In this document: positions 1-8,473 of the stretch, one piece after another
Layout of the letters: each line of letters opens with the position of its first letter
How positions within the stretch are numbered: the first letter of the stretch is position 1
The notes under the pieces: generated by a model
What the model saw: only the letters and a program-made list of their open reading frames with translations
Database searches by the model: none
What the model was told of the DNA's origin: nothing
Program-made: the position numbers and the translations under genes
Assembly (NCBI RefSeq): GCF_030182585.1
Contig: NZ_JARXOW010000001.1
Coordinates: forward strand, 1,178,001 to 1,242,000
Direction: 5' to 3'
From: Pedobacter faecalis
Lineage (GTDB): Bacteria; Bacteroidota; Bacteroidia; Sphingobacteriales; Sphingobacteriaceae
DNA: 64,000 bases

Positions 1-569
1 CGCTGTTTCCGATTGTACAGGGATCCGTGTATAAGGACCTGAGGGTTAAATCGGCTGAGTTCATTGCCTCAATGAATCGTGAAGGCAATGCCATCGGCGG
101 TCTTTCTGTTGGCGAGCCTGCGGAAGAGATGTATGGCATGACCGAAGTGGTTTGCGATATACTTCCGGCCGATAAACCGCGTTATCTGATGGGTGTAGGG
201 ACACCTGTCAATATTCTGGAAAACATTGCCCTCGGGGTAGACATGTTTGACTGCGTAATGCCGACCCGGAATGCCCGGAACGGGATGCTGTTTACGCGAA
301 ACGGGATCATCAACATCGGCAACAAAAAATGGGCGAACGATTATTCTCCTATCGATGCAGACAGTGATCTTGAAGCCGACAGGGTGTACTCCAAAGCTTA
401 TTTAAGACACCTGATGCACTCTAAAGAGATCCTTGGTGCACAGATTGCTACGCTGCATAACCTCCACTTTTACTTGTGGCTGGTTCAGGAGGCACGGGCG
501 AAGATCATCAGCGGTGAATTTTATGACTGGAAGAACAAAATGGTGAGTATATTAGGCAACAAATTGTAG
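1..569 (+). CDS. tgt: Queuine tRNA-ribosyltransferase, C-terminal part
   Basis: This is the C-terminal part of tRNA-guanine transglycosylase, which swaps guanine 34 for the queuosine precursor preQ1 in tRNAs with GUN anticodons. The gene enters from the left edge; the frame is open from base 3 (LFPIVQGSVYKDLR), so the GTG at 27 is internal. The GVDMFDC segment followed by PTRNARNG carries the nucleophilic aspartate and the RNA-binding loop. The aligned zinc site is unusual: the three cysteines of the Cys-x-Cys-x2-Cys motif are Ser (codon 363), Leu (369) and Asp (378), while the later histidine of LHNLHFY is kept. The next gene starts 15 bases after the stop. Identity is certain; zinc loss is read from an ungapped mental alignment with the E. 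coli enzyme. Confidence 0.95.
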   Translation, partial: LFPIVQGSVYKDLRVKSAEFIASMNREGNAIGGLSVGEPAEEMYGMTEVVCDILPADKPRYLMGVGTPVNILENIALGVDMFDCVMPTRNARNGMLFTRNGIINIGNKKWANDYSPIDADSDLEADRVYSKAYLRHLMHSKEILGAQIATLHNLHFYLWLVQEARAKIISGEFYDWKNKMVSILGNKL

Positions 570-584
570 GACGATAACGGGTAA

Positions 585-1688
585 ATGAACTTTTTCAGGA
601 GCAGAGTAAAAATCATCGATTGGTATATCATCAGTAAGTATCTGGGTACATTCCTGTATACCCTCACTTTGTTCGTGGTCATCATTATCATCTTCGACCT
701 TTCCGAAAAACTGGACGACTTCCTAAGCGCCAAACTTACTTTCTGGCAGGTCATATCACTTTACTACGCGGGGTCTATCCCCTTTTACGTAAATATGTTA
801 TCCCCGCTGATCAACTTCATTGCCGTGATCTTTTTTACGGCAAAGATGGCCGACCAGACGGAGATCGTACCTATATTGAGCGGGGGGGTAAGCTTCAACC
901 GCTTCCTGCGCCCATACTTTATTTCGGCCTTTGTAATTTTTGCGGCCAACCTTGCCTCCAACCTCTATATTCTGCCCTACACCAATCGCTTAAAAAACAG
1001 TTTTGAGAACACTTATGTGAAGAAAAACAGTCCCTCAAGCAAGATGAACATACACATGAAGCTCGACAAGAACAGCTACATCTTTATGGACAATTTTGAC
1101 AACAGGACCAAGGTAGGCTACAAGTTCTCGCTGGATAACTTCAAGGGAGATGTACTTACTAAAAAACTTGTGGCAGACGAGATTAAGTGGGATTCGGTAA
1201 AGCGTCACTGGAAGCTGACCAACTATTCGGTACGTTATATAGACAGCCTGAAAGAGACTTTTGTGGAAGGCAGAGGCTTAACTAAAGACACCGTACTGGA
1301 TATGCGGCCCGACGACTTTTCGGCCTACGACAACATCTTTGAAAACCTGAGCAACAAGGAGCTTGCTGAGAAGATCCGTAAGGAAAAGATCAGGGGCACA
1401 GGTGTATGGAACGACCTGCTGTTTGAACAGTACAAACGATATCTGCACCCTTTGTCGGCTTTTGTGCTTACGCTGATCGGCGTGGCGCTTTCTTCAAGAA
1501 AGGTGCGTGGAGGTGTAGGTTTACCGCTTGGAATAGGAATCTTATTGAGCTTTGCCTATATCGTCTTCAATCAGTTCGCCAAAATGTTCTCCATAAAGGG
1601 AGGGATGCCGCCGTTGTTTGCTGTACTTGCACCCACATTGATATTCGGCGTCCTGGGCTATTACCTGCTCAGGAAAGCTCCTAAATAA
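585..1688 (+). CDS. LptF/LptG family permease (YjgP/YjgQ)
   Basis: This is a 367-residue inner-membrane protein of the LptF/LptG family, which forms the membrane part of the LptB2FG ABC exporter that extracts lipopolysaccharide and hands it to LptC. Membrane segments are visible near residues 16-38, 60-90 and 105-125, followed by a soluble periplasmic stretch (about 130-285) and three C-terminal segments ending in LGYYLLRKAPK. The order TM-periplasmic domain-TM is typical of the family. ATG 585 lies 15 bases after tgt. Bacteroidota often place an LptG-like gene after tgt. Whether this is the F or the G type cannot be decided here, so no symbol is given. Confidence 0.9.
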   Translation: MNFFRSRVKIIDWYIISKYLGTFLYTLTLFVVIIIIFDLSEKLDDFLSAKLTFWQVISLYYAGSIPFYVNMLSPLINFIAVIFFTAKMADQTEIVPILSGGVSFNRFLRPYFISAFVIFAANLASNLYILPYTNRLKNSFENTYVKKNSPSSKMNIHMKLDKNSYIFMDNFDNRTKVGYKFSLDNFKGDVLTKKLVADEIKWDSVKRHWKLTNYSVRYIDSLKETFVEGRGLTKDTVLDMRPDDFSAYDNIFENLSNKELAEKIRKEKIRGTGVWNDLLFEQYKRYLHPLSAFVLTLIGVALSSRKVRGGVGLPLGIGILLSFAYIVFNQFAKMFSIKGGMPPLFAVLAPTLIFGVLGYYLLRKAPK

Positions 1689-2578
1689 TGAAAAACAACC
1701 CGACCTCCGTTACCAGAAACCTGGTTATCCTCCACCTTACGGTATTTGTTTGGGGATTCACCGGTATCCTCGGCGCGTTGATTTCTGTAGACGCTATTCA
1801 GTTAGTTTGGTACCGGGTTCTGATTGCCAGCATTACACTCTTTGGCTACTTCATATTAACGAAAACGAACCTCAAAGTTACTGGCAGCGAATTCATAAAA
1901 TTCGTCGCCACCGGAGGGGTGGTTGCCATCCACTGGGTGCTTTTCTTCTACGCCATCAAGGCGTCAACCGTGTCGGTAGCACTCGTTTGTTTGTCCTCAT
2001 TTACCCTGTTCACAGCCATACTCGAACCCCTCGTAAAACGTCAGCGCATACTGCTTCCTGACGTGGTCGTCGGCCTCATTATTATTCTCGGAATTTACCT
2101 TATCTTTAAGTTTGAATCTCAGTATACCGAAGGCATCATATTCGGTCTTTTGTCGGCTTTCGGCTCCAGTCTTTTCGCTACGATTAACTCCACTTTAGTT
2201 CAAAAAAGCGACTACCGGATTATCGGATTTTACGAGATCGCCGGTGCGTTTTTTTGGATAACCTTATACCGAATGGCCGATCAAAGCTTGTGGTCAGAAC
2301 ACTTTGATCTTTCGGTTTCCGACTGGACGAACCTGCTGTTGCTGGGCACCATTTGTACCGCACTTGCCTATGTTGCCGGGGTGGCCGTGATGCGTAGTTT
2401 GTCGGCCTTTCGGGTGGCGCTGGTCACCAATCTCGAACCTGTTTATGGCATCCTGTTAGCCTTCGTTTTCTTTGGTTCCAAAGAGGCTATGTCGACCGGT
2501 TTTTACGCTGGAAGCATCCTCATTTTAGGCGCAGTTTTCTTGTATCCGATCTACAAAAAGCGTAGGGGCCTACAGTAA
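1688..2578 (+). CDS. EamA family (DMT superfamily) transporter
   Basis: This 296-residue polytopic protein has about ten hydrophobic segments arranged as two EamA repeats, as in drug/metabolite transporters of the RhaT/YdcZ type. The N-terminal repeat starts with LHLTVFVWGFTGILGALI, and the second carries the NLEPVYGILLAFVFFG stretch typical of EamA domains. The ATG shares its A with the stop codon of the permease upstream (TAATG), which implies translational coupling and one transcript with tgt. Substrate cannot be predicted. The C-terminus is basic (YKKRRGLQ), consistent with the cytoplasm. Confidence 0.88.
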   Translation: MKNNPTSVTRNLVILHLTVFVWGFTGILGALISVDAIQLVWYRVLIASITLFGYFILTKTNLKVTGSEFIKFVATGGVVAIHWVLFFYAIKASTVSVALVCLSSFTLFTAILEPLVKRQRILLPDVVVGLIIILGIYLIFKFESQYTEGIIFGLLSAFGSSLFATINSTLVQKSDYRIIGFYEIAGAFFWITLYRMADQSLWSEHFDLSVSDWTNLLLLGTICTALAYVAGVAVMRSLSAFRVALVTNLEPVYGILLAFVFFGSKEAMSTGFYAGSILILGAVFLYPIYKKRRGLQ

Positions 2579-2844
2579 AATCCTTCCTTTTTATTTGTTT
2601 ATTTTCTGGCTAATTAGTGTATATTACAATCGTAATAAGCATATGGTTAGCGGATTATATAAAAGGCCGAAAAAGGTGCTTTTTAGGTTTCAAAAAGCAA
2701 AATAAACGACAGTATTTACAGACATATATAAACGTATTACCACACTAGATATCAGCATATTAAATATAGGCACGTAAATTAATTAAGAAGCTTAAAATTG
2801 AAAATGAAAGCTGTAAAAACTAATATTTTTAGCATTAATATTAA

Positions 2845-5670
2845 ATGAACCAATATAAAGCACATATTATTCTAATTTTCAATGCCATATGCGTTATTAT
2901 TTTAATAATCACATCACAATCGGCTTTCGGACAGATTTTTAGTGAAGAACAGAACCCCCTTAGTGTAAAATGGCGACAGATTCAGTCGCCCGGGTTCCGC
3001 ATCATCTATCCCGACGAACTCGAACACGAGGCACAGCGAATGGCCAATACCATGTCGCATATTTACCCCTATGTAGGAAGCAGTCTGAGCCGGCATAAAA
3101 CCAGCATTCCGGTGGTACTGCAAAACGGCGGGGTAACAGCAAATGGCTTCGTCCAGCTAGCTCCAAAAAAGTCAGAATTCTACACCACCCCACCCCAGCA
3201 ATTCGACAGTCAGGACTGGCTTAACAACCTTGCGGTGCATGAGCTCCGGCACGTAGCGCAGTTCGACAAACTGACTGGCGGAAAGGCGTCGCCATTTCCC
3301 GAGGAAATTTACTTTGCCTGGTTTGGCGCAAGCATTCCGCTGTGGTTTTTTGAAGGCGATGCAGTGAGCATTGAAACGGCGCTTACCCGGGCTGGTCGCG
3401 GTAAAATTCCGTCCTGGATTATGCCTTACCGTGCGGCACTTCTGGAGGGAAAAAGACTGTCGTACAGCAAGGCTTACTTCGGGTCAGACAAAGACCTCAC
3501 CCCGGGGTATTATCAGCTCGGTTATTTGTTGTCATCACACATCCGGTCGAAGCATGGCGGCGGGGTGTCCGACAGTATCCTGACCGACGTTCGCAAACGG
3601 CCGCTCCGCCCCTACCCTTTTTCAGGAAGTCTTAAAAAATTTACTGGCATGGGTACACGCCGCTGGTACCTGCAAACGCAATCAGACTTGCAGCGCTCGT
3701 GGTCGGGCCAAGCCGGCAGGACGGAATCTAAAACCTACGAGATCTTAAATAAGCCGGCCGACTTTGCCACAAACTACTTCATGCCGGTGAGGCTGGCAGA
3801 CCAGCGTATCCTTGCTTTAAAGCAAAGCAAAGCCGAGGCATCCTGCTTCGTTGTGATTGATTCAGCCAAACATGAAAAGAAACTGCTGGGTATTGGTCCG
3901 CAGGAACAGCCCTGGTTCAGTTACGCCAACGGACTGGTGGTTTGGGACGAGATCCGGGAGGATCCCCGATATAAGCAGAGAAGTTACAGCGTCATTTGCA
4001 GCTACGACCTCAAGTCGGGCACTCGGAGAACGCTGACACGAAGAAGCAGATTATTCTCGCCCTCGCTGTCGGCAGATGCCAGCAGGATCGTTGCGGTGCA
4101 AATCGACTTGTCGAACAAATCCAATCTGGTGGAACTTGAGGCCTCTACCGGGAAAATACTAAACACGGTTCCGAATGTCGACAACCACATTCTGCAAACG
4201 CCTGCGTACGACCATGACGGCCAGCGCATCGCCGTCGTACGGGTTAGTGAAGACGGCAAGCAACTCGCCCTTACGGACGGCGAGGGAAATATGCGTGTGT
4301 TGATCGACAGCAGTCGACAGCAGATCAATCGTCCGGTCTTTATAGGCAATGGAATCGCTTTTAACGCCCACTACAATGGAATTGACAACATTTACTATAT
4401 CGACACCACCAGCAAAAAGATAAGCGCTCTAAGCGCCTCTAAATACGGCGCGTTCAACATCTCACTCCAGAATGAAAACTCCGATGCTCCAAAAATACTT
4501 TTCAATGATTTTGGAGCCACCGGTTATCAAATTGCGGAAACAAAGTTTGAGCACGGGACCATAGGCCAAAACAACTTTGTAAATTTTGGTACGGCGGCGA
4601 AAGCGCAGGAAGGGGATGTGGACGTGTTTAGCAACATACCCGACAGCAGCTATCAATCGACACGCTATCACAGCCACAGCCTGCATAACCTCTTTAAATT
4701 CCACAGCCTGTCGCCGGTTATTGCAAATGAGTACCAGGGCGGATTACAGCTCAAGTCGAACAACCTGCTCAACACGCTGGATGTGTTTGCCGGAGCAGAT
4801 TATCACCGCGACCTCAAGCGCTTTGCTTACTATACCGGTTTCAGTTTTAAAAGCCTCTACCCCATCCTGCGTGCAACTTACCGCAACCGGCCAAGAAGGA
4901 CATTTTACAACACAAGAAACGGCATGCAGCAGGGCGACTGGCGCGAGAACCACATGCAGTTACAGGCATCTGTTCCACTCAGCATCAATGCCATGAACCA
5001 CAATTATAGTTTTTCTTTCAATACTTCCACAAGCTATACACAACGCTACATGGGAGAAAACATGCCTGCTAATTACATCCGGACATTGCGCTTTCCGTTG
5101 GAGTATAACCTGAGTTTTACGCACAGCACCAGGACGGCACCGCGCGACATTGCACCGGCCTGGGCACAAATCTTGCGCGTCACATATGCACATCAGCCTT
5201 TAGACGATAATCTCGCGGGGCGCATCTTTGCCGCAGAGGGATTCCTGTACTTCCCGGGGATTGCGCGTAATCATTCTTTTCTGGCCAATTTTAATTACCA
5301 GACCGCCACCGGCATACGCAGGTACGAAACGCAGATCAACACGGTATTCGGATACAATAACATCAATGCAAGAAGTCCGCTCAACAACACTTTGCTATTC
5401 AACTACCGTTTCCCTTTTGCATTCCCCGATGCGGAGATTGGACCGCTGGCCTATGTGCGCAACCTGCGGGCGGGAATTTTCTGTCACTACGAAAACATTG
5501 GAACAGAAACATCCCTTGCTGAACCTAAGACCTACGGCTTCGAGTTGCGCAGCCATATGCATCTGCTGCGCTACCAGCCTCTTGTCGATGTTGGCGCAAG
5601 ATTTGTGTTTGTCAATAAACTTTACGATCAAAAGCCTATCTTAGAATTCACCTTATCCTACAGTCTATGA
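2845..5670 (+). CDS. Secreted metallopeptidase-like, propeller and beta-barrel protein
   Basis: This 941-residue protein starts with a signal peptide ending near AFG-Q (residue 30). It has a gluzincin-type zinc motif, HELRH at 132-136, with a plausible third ligand Glu170 in WFFEGDA, the pattern of MA-clan peptidases. Residues about 300-560 hold TolB/PD40-like blades (for example SRLFSPSLSADASRIV and TPAYDHDGQRIAVV). The last 300 residues alternate polar and aromatic residues as outer-membrane barrel strands do and end in LEFTLSYSL. The barrel suggests surface or outer-membrane location; proteolysis is inferred from the motif only. The 266 bases upstream are AT-rich, with no clear TAnnTTTG box. 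It overlaps the next gene by four bases. Confidence 0.75.
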   Translation: MNQYKAHIILIFNAICVIILIITSQSAFGQIFSEEQNPLSVKWRQIQSPGFRIIYPDELEHEAQRMANTMSHIYPYVGSSLSRHKTSIPVVLQNGGVTANGFVQLAPKKSEFYTTPPQQFDSQDWLNNLAVHELRHVAQFDKLTGGKASPFPEEIYFAWFGASIPLWFFEGDAVSIETALTRAGRGKIPSWIMPYRAALLEGKRLSYSKAYFGSDKDLTPGYYQLGYLLSSHIRSKHGGGVSDSILTDVRKRPLRPYPFSGSLKKFTGMGTRRWYLQTQSDLQRSWSGQAGRTESKTYEILNKPADFATNYFMPVRLADQRILALKQSKAEASCFVVIDSAKHEKKLLGIGPQEQPWFSYANGLVVWDEIREDPRYKQRSYSVICSYDLKSGTRRTLTRRSRLFSPSLSADASRIVAVQIDLSNKSNLVELEASTGKILNTVPNVDNHILQTPAYDHDGQRIAVVRVSEDGKQLALTDGEGNMRVLIDSSRQQINRPVFIGNGIAFNAHYNGIDNIYYIDTTSKKISALSASKYGAFNISLQNENSDAPKILFNDFGATGYQIAETKFEHGTIGQNNFVNFGTAAKAQEGDVDVFSNIPDSSYQSTRYHSHSLHNLFKFHSLSPVIANEYQGGLQLKSNNLLNTLDVFAGADYHRDLKRFAYYTGFSFKSLYPILRATYRNRPRRTFYNTRNGMQQGDWRENHMQLQASVPLSINAMNHNYSFSFNTSTSYTQRYMGENMPANYIRTLRFPLEYNLSFTHSTRTAPRDIAPAWAQILRVTYAHQPLDDNLAGRIFAAEGFLYFPGIARNHSFLANFNYQTATGIRRYETQINTVFGYNNINARSPLNNTLLFNYRFPFAFPDAEIGPLAYVRNLRAGIFCHYENIGTETSLAEPKTYGFELRSHMHLLRYQPLVDVGARFVFVNKLYDQKPILEFTLSYSL

Positions 5671-5942
5671 GCAGCAAAACGATTTTTATCATTGCCTTCA
5701 CAGCCGTGATCACCGTATTCCTAACCATCAACACCGACGCCGTACGGTTCAATTTCATCTTTACAGAAGCAGATGTATCCAAACTGCTGGTTATAGGCGT
5801 ATGTACCTTTGTCGGGTTTATTTTGGGATACTGGGCGGGCCGACCAAGAACTACGGTCAGTTCGTACGATGACCGCATTGATCCCGATCAGCCGGAAACT
5901 GATAAAAGGTTGTCCGACGAAGACCGGGATTATATCAACTAG
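5667..5942 (+). CDS. LapA-like (DUF1049) small membrane protein
   Basis: This 91-residue protein has two membrane segments (about 5-24 and 40-62) joined by a short FNFIFTEADVSKLLVIG loop, then a GRP-containing turn and an acidic tail ending in SDEDRDYIN. The two-helix hairpin and the phrase GFILGYWAGRP fit the LapA/DUF1049 family, whose E. coli member helps regulate LPS synthesis. The ATG overlaps the preceding stop (ATGA), so it is co-translated with the barrel protein. The role in Bacteroidota is not established. The stop lies three bases from the convergent metZ-like gene. Confidence 0.75.
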   Translation: MSSKTIFIIAFTAVITVFLTINTDAVRFNFIFTEADVSKLLVIGVCTFVGFILGYWAGRPRTTVSSYDDRIDPDQPETDKRLSDEDRDYIN

Positions 5943-5945
5943 CGC

Positions 5946-7115
5946 TTACTGACCTAAAGCCTGAGCGATATCTCTCAGGATATCGTCTACGTGTTCCAGT
6001 CCGATCGACAAGCGGATGGTGCCTTGCTCAATGCCCACCTGTAAGCGTTCCTCTTCCGTAAGTTTAGAATGCGTACTTGTTGCCGGATGGGTGGCAATAG
6101 AACGTGTATCGCCCAGATTAGCAGAAATAGAAAACATCTTCAGTTTATCCATAAAAGCACTTGCCGCTGCGGCACCACCGCTCACCACAAGGGTTACAAT
6201 GCCACCGCCGAGCTTCATTTGCTTTTTCGCGATCTCGTATTGCGGATGCGATTTAAGGAAAGGGTACATCACCCGGTCAATTTTCGGATGCTCCTCCAGG
6301 AACTCAGCCACTTTCAAGGCGTTTTCGCAATGCCTGTCCATGCGTACCGCCAATGTCTCCAAACTTTTAGAGAGTACCCAGGCGTTAAAAGGCGACATCG
6401 ACGGTCCGCTATGCCGTGCAAAACCTTCAATCTCCTTAATCAAAGCCTTAGAACCAAGGATAATACCGCCAAGTGTACGGCCTTGTCCGTCAATAAACTT
6501 TGTTGCAGAATGTATGGAAATATCTGCCCCAAGCCTGATAGGCTGCTGCAGATAAGGGGTTGCGAAACAGTTATCCACTACCAGTAAAGCATTGTGCTTT
6601 TTAGCAAAGCCAGCCAGCCACTCAAGGTCAATAATGTCTATGCCCGGATTGGATGGAGTTTCCACGAAAATAATCCGCGTATTGGGCTTTACGCCGCTTT
6701 CCCATTGTTCAGGTTTATCAAGATCGGCATAGGTATAGGTAACACCCCATTTCGAAAACACATTATTCAGCAGTTGATGCGTAGAACCAAACACAGAGCG
6801 ACTGGAAAGCACATGATCGCCCGATTTCAGGAAGGCCGCAAAGGTTGTAAAGATCGCCGCCATACCACTTGCAGTAGCCCAGCCGGTCTCCGACCCTTCC
6901 AGCGCTGCCATTTTTCCGATCAGTTCGTCGGTATTTGGATTGGCATAACGGCTGTATACATTGCCCTCCTTCTCGTTTGCAAACAAAGCCCGCATATCTT
7001 CAGCATCGTCAAACTTATAGCTTGAGGTAAGATAGAGCGGAACAGAGTGTTCTTTATACTGGCTTCTTTCGGCCTGTAAACGAATGGCAAGGGTTTCAAA
7101 GTTTTCTTCCTGCAT
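5946..7115 (-). CDS. metZ: O-succinylhomoserine sulfhydrylase-type PLP enzyme
   Basis: This 389-residue enzyme belongs to the Cys/Met metabolism PLP family. It probably makes homocysteine from O-succinyl- or O-acetylhomoserine and sulfide in methionine synthesis. The PLP lysine is K206 in SATKF; the SRYANPN motif (about 55-61), the GMAAI loop and VVDNCFATP (179-187) are typical. ATG 7115 was chosen because the MQEENFETLAIR start matches the family; the frame extends upstream but without homology. It lies five bases after osmC. Cystathionine gamma-synthase or gamma-lyase activity is the main alternative; sequence alone does not exclude it. Confidence 0.82.
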   Translation of the reverse strand: MQEENFETLAIRLQAERSQYKEHSVPLYLTSSYKFDDAEDMRALFANEKEGNVYSRYANPNTDELIGKMAALEGSETGWATASGMAAIFTTFAAFLKSGDHVLSSRSVFGSTHQLLNNVFSKWGVTYTYADLDKPEQWESGVKPNTRIIFVETPSNPGIDIIDLEWLAGFAKKHNALLVVDNCFATPYLQQPIRLGADISIHSATKFIDGQGRTLGGIILGSKALIKEIEGFARHSGPSMSPFNAWVLSKSLETLAVRMDRHCENALKVAEFLEEHPKIDRVMYPFLKSHPQYEIAKKQMKLGGGIVTLVVSGGAAAASAFMDKLKMFSISANLGDTRSIATHPATSTHSKLTEEERLQVGIEQGTIRLSIGLEHVDDILRDIAQALGQ

Positions 7116-7120
7116 GGGTA

Positions 7121-7534
7121 TTACTGATGTATAGTGTATGTATATTTTAATTGTGCCGAGCGTTCCAGTATGTTGGCCACCGAGCAATATTTCTCAAAAG
7201 TCATGCTTAAGGCACGCTCTACTTTCTGTGCGCTGAGCGACCCGTATAAGTCGAAGTGTATGTTGACCGTTTCAAATATAGAAGGGATTTCCTCTCGGCG
7301 CTCTGCGCGGATCGCAATCTTGATATCGTTAAGTTCCTCTTTCTGTTTCGCAAGGATGTTGACCATATCTATACCGCTGCAGCCGCCCAGACCGATCAGC
7401 AGCATCTCCATGGGCCTGAAACCCTTGCCTTCGCCACCTATCTCGGTCTTGGCATCCAGTTCTACCGAAAAACCGCCCGAATTTTGTGCTTCGAAATTAA
7501 ACTTACCGCTTTTCCTTATCAGATTGATTTCCAT
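7121..7534 (-). CDS. OsmC family protein
   Basis: This is a 137-residue OsmC/YhfA-like protein. Both family cysteines are present: C52 in GLGGCSG and C117 in EKYCSVA, the pair that reduces organic peroxides in Ohr/OsmC enzymes. ATG 7534 (MEINLIRKSG) gives the standard family length; longer starts would run into ispE. It sits ten bases after the ispE stop and five before metZ, so the three genes form one operon. The link between a thiol peroxidase-type protein and a sulfhydrylase is suggestive, but function is not proven. Confidence 0.85.
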   Translation of the reverse strand: MEINLIRKSGKFNFEAQNSGGFSVELDAKTEIGGEGKGFRPMEMLLIGLGGCSGIDMVNILAKQKEELNDIKIAIRAERREEIPSIFETVNIHFDLYGSLSAQKVERALSMTFEKYCSVANILERSAQLKYTYTIHQ

Positions 7535-7544
7535 ATATGCTTTG

Positions 7545-8348
7545 TCAAACGTTGTAAAATACTTTGTACTGGCCTTCCAGTTCCGGAAGGGATACCGGAT
7601 GGTCGAACAGCCCGAATACAGAAGAACCACTCCCGCTCATGGATGCAAATGTAGCGCCCGCGGCGTAAAGTTTTGTCTTAATTTGTTCAATTTCAGGGTA
7701 TCGTTCAAAAACACTGGTCTCAAAATCATTTTTGATATGCCCAGCCCAACTGCTCAGCGGCAGCTCAATAAGTTCCCGCAGCGCATGTGCTGGTTCCTGA
7801 GGGCGAACACCTGCATATGCCGTTGCCGTAGAAACATGTATTTCAGGCTGGATCAAAACGATGAAGCGGTCGGAAAGATCCAGTTCAACAGGACTGAACT
7901 CATCGCCTTTGCCAGTAGCGTACACAGGCTTATTTTCAATAAAAAAAGCACAATCTGCACCTAGCGGACGAACATATTCTACCAACTGCGCTGTAGTTAG
8001 ACCAAGCTTGAATTTATCATTGACGAGCTTCATTAAAAAGGCGGCATCGGAAGATCCCCCGCCCAGTCCGGCACCAACCGGAATGTTTTTTAGCAGGGTA
8101 ATGCGTTGCGGCGGAATCTCGAAATGAGCCTTCAAGCACTCATAGGCTTTCAGACAGATATTTTCGCTTTGGCTGCCTGGTATTGCGATGCCGTACGATT
8201 CGAAAGTAGTCTCAGGAGCATCGGTGATTTCTACCACATCATAGATCTTCACCGGATAGAATACCGTCTGAAGCTCGTGATAACCATCCGGTCGTTTACC
8301 GGTGACATTGAGCCCCAGATTAATCTTAGCATTGGCAAAAGCGAGCAT
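7545..8348 (-). CDS. ispE: 4-diphosphocytidyl-2-C-methyl-D-erythritol kinase
   Basis: This 267-residue GHMP kinase phosphorylates CDP-methylerythritol in the MEP isoprenoid pathway. The GHMP ATP loop PVGAGLGGGSSDAA lies at 90-103, the start MLAFANAKINLGL carries the conserved AKINL, and the C-terminal GSGSSVFG motif is present. ATG 8348 was preferred over longer starts because it matches the family and because a full promoter lies just upstream. Its -7 box ends only four bases before the ATG, so the mRNA is probably leaderless. It heads the ispE-osmC-metZ operon. Confidence 0.95.
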   Translation of the reverse strand: MLAFANAKINLGLNVTGKRPDGYHELQTVFYPVKIYDVVEITDAPETTFESYGIAIPGSQSENICLKAYECLKAHFEIPPQRITLLKNIPVGAGLGGGSSDAAFLMKLVNDKFKLGLTTAQLVEYVRPLGADCAFFIENKPVYATGKGDEFSPVELDLSDRFIVLIQPEIHVSTATAYAGVRPQEPAHALRELIELPLSSWAGHIKNDFETSVFERYPEIEQIKTKLYAAGATFASMSGSGSSVFGLFDHPVSLPELEGQYKVFYNV

Positions 8349-8352
8349 AGGG

Positions 8353-8385
8353 CAAACATACCAAAAATTAAAACTACGGTACAAA
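8353..8385 (-). promoter_or_regulatory. ispE promoter (TTTG-N21-TAnnTTTG)
   Basis: Reading the minus strand, TTTG (8382-8385) is followed after 21 bases by TATGTTTG (8353-8360), matching the Bacteroidota primary sigma consensus. The expected transcription start falls within a few bases of the ispE ATG at 8348, leaving essentially no leader. Confidence 0.7.
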
Positions 8386-8391
8386 TGCGCG

Positions 8392-8427
8392 GTCAAAATA
8401 ACTGAAGACCCAGTCAAAATAACTGAA
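8392..8427. repeat. Perfect 15-bp direct repeat, 21-bp period
   Basis: GTCAAAATAACTGAA occurs at 8392-8406 and again, without mismatch, at 8413-8427. The 21-base spacing puts both copies on one face of the helix. It lies between the divergent promoters of ispE and the GH95 gene, just upstream of the GH95 -7 box, so it is a candidate operator for a dimeric or tandem-binding regulator. No regulator gene is adjacent. Confidence 0.75.
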
Positions 8428-8447
8428 TTATTGAGAAGCGCATAGGC

Positions 8448-8455
8448 TAACTTTG
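8448..8455 (+). promoter_or_regulatory. -7 box of the GH95 gene
   Basis: TAACTTTG matches TAnnTTTG exactly and lies 18 bases before ATG 8474. No good -33 TTTG is found at 19-21 bases, which suggests dependence on an activator, perhaps bound at the direct repeat that ends at 8427. Confidence 0.55.
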
Positions 8456-8473
8456 GATTTGAAACAACCCACA

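Noticed and set aside
7134..7964. Plus-strand open frame over osmC and ispE
   Set aside because: Both genes on the minus strand are identified with full motifs; the frame has no family resemblance and crosses two genes.
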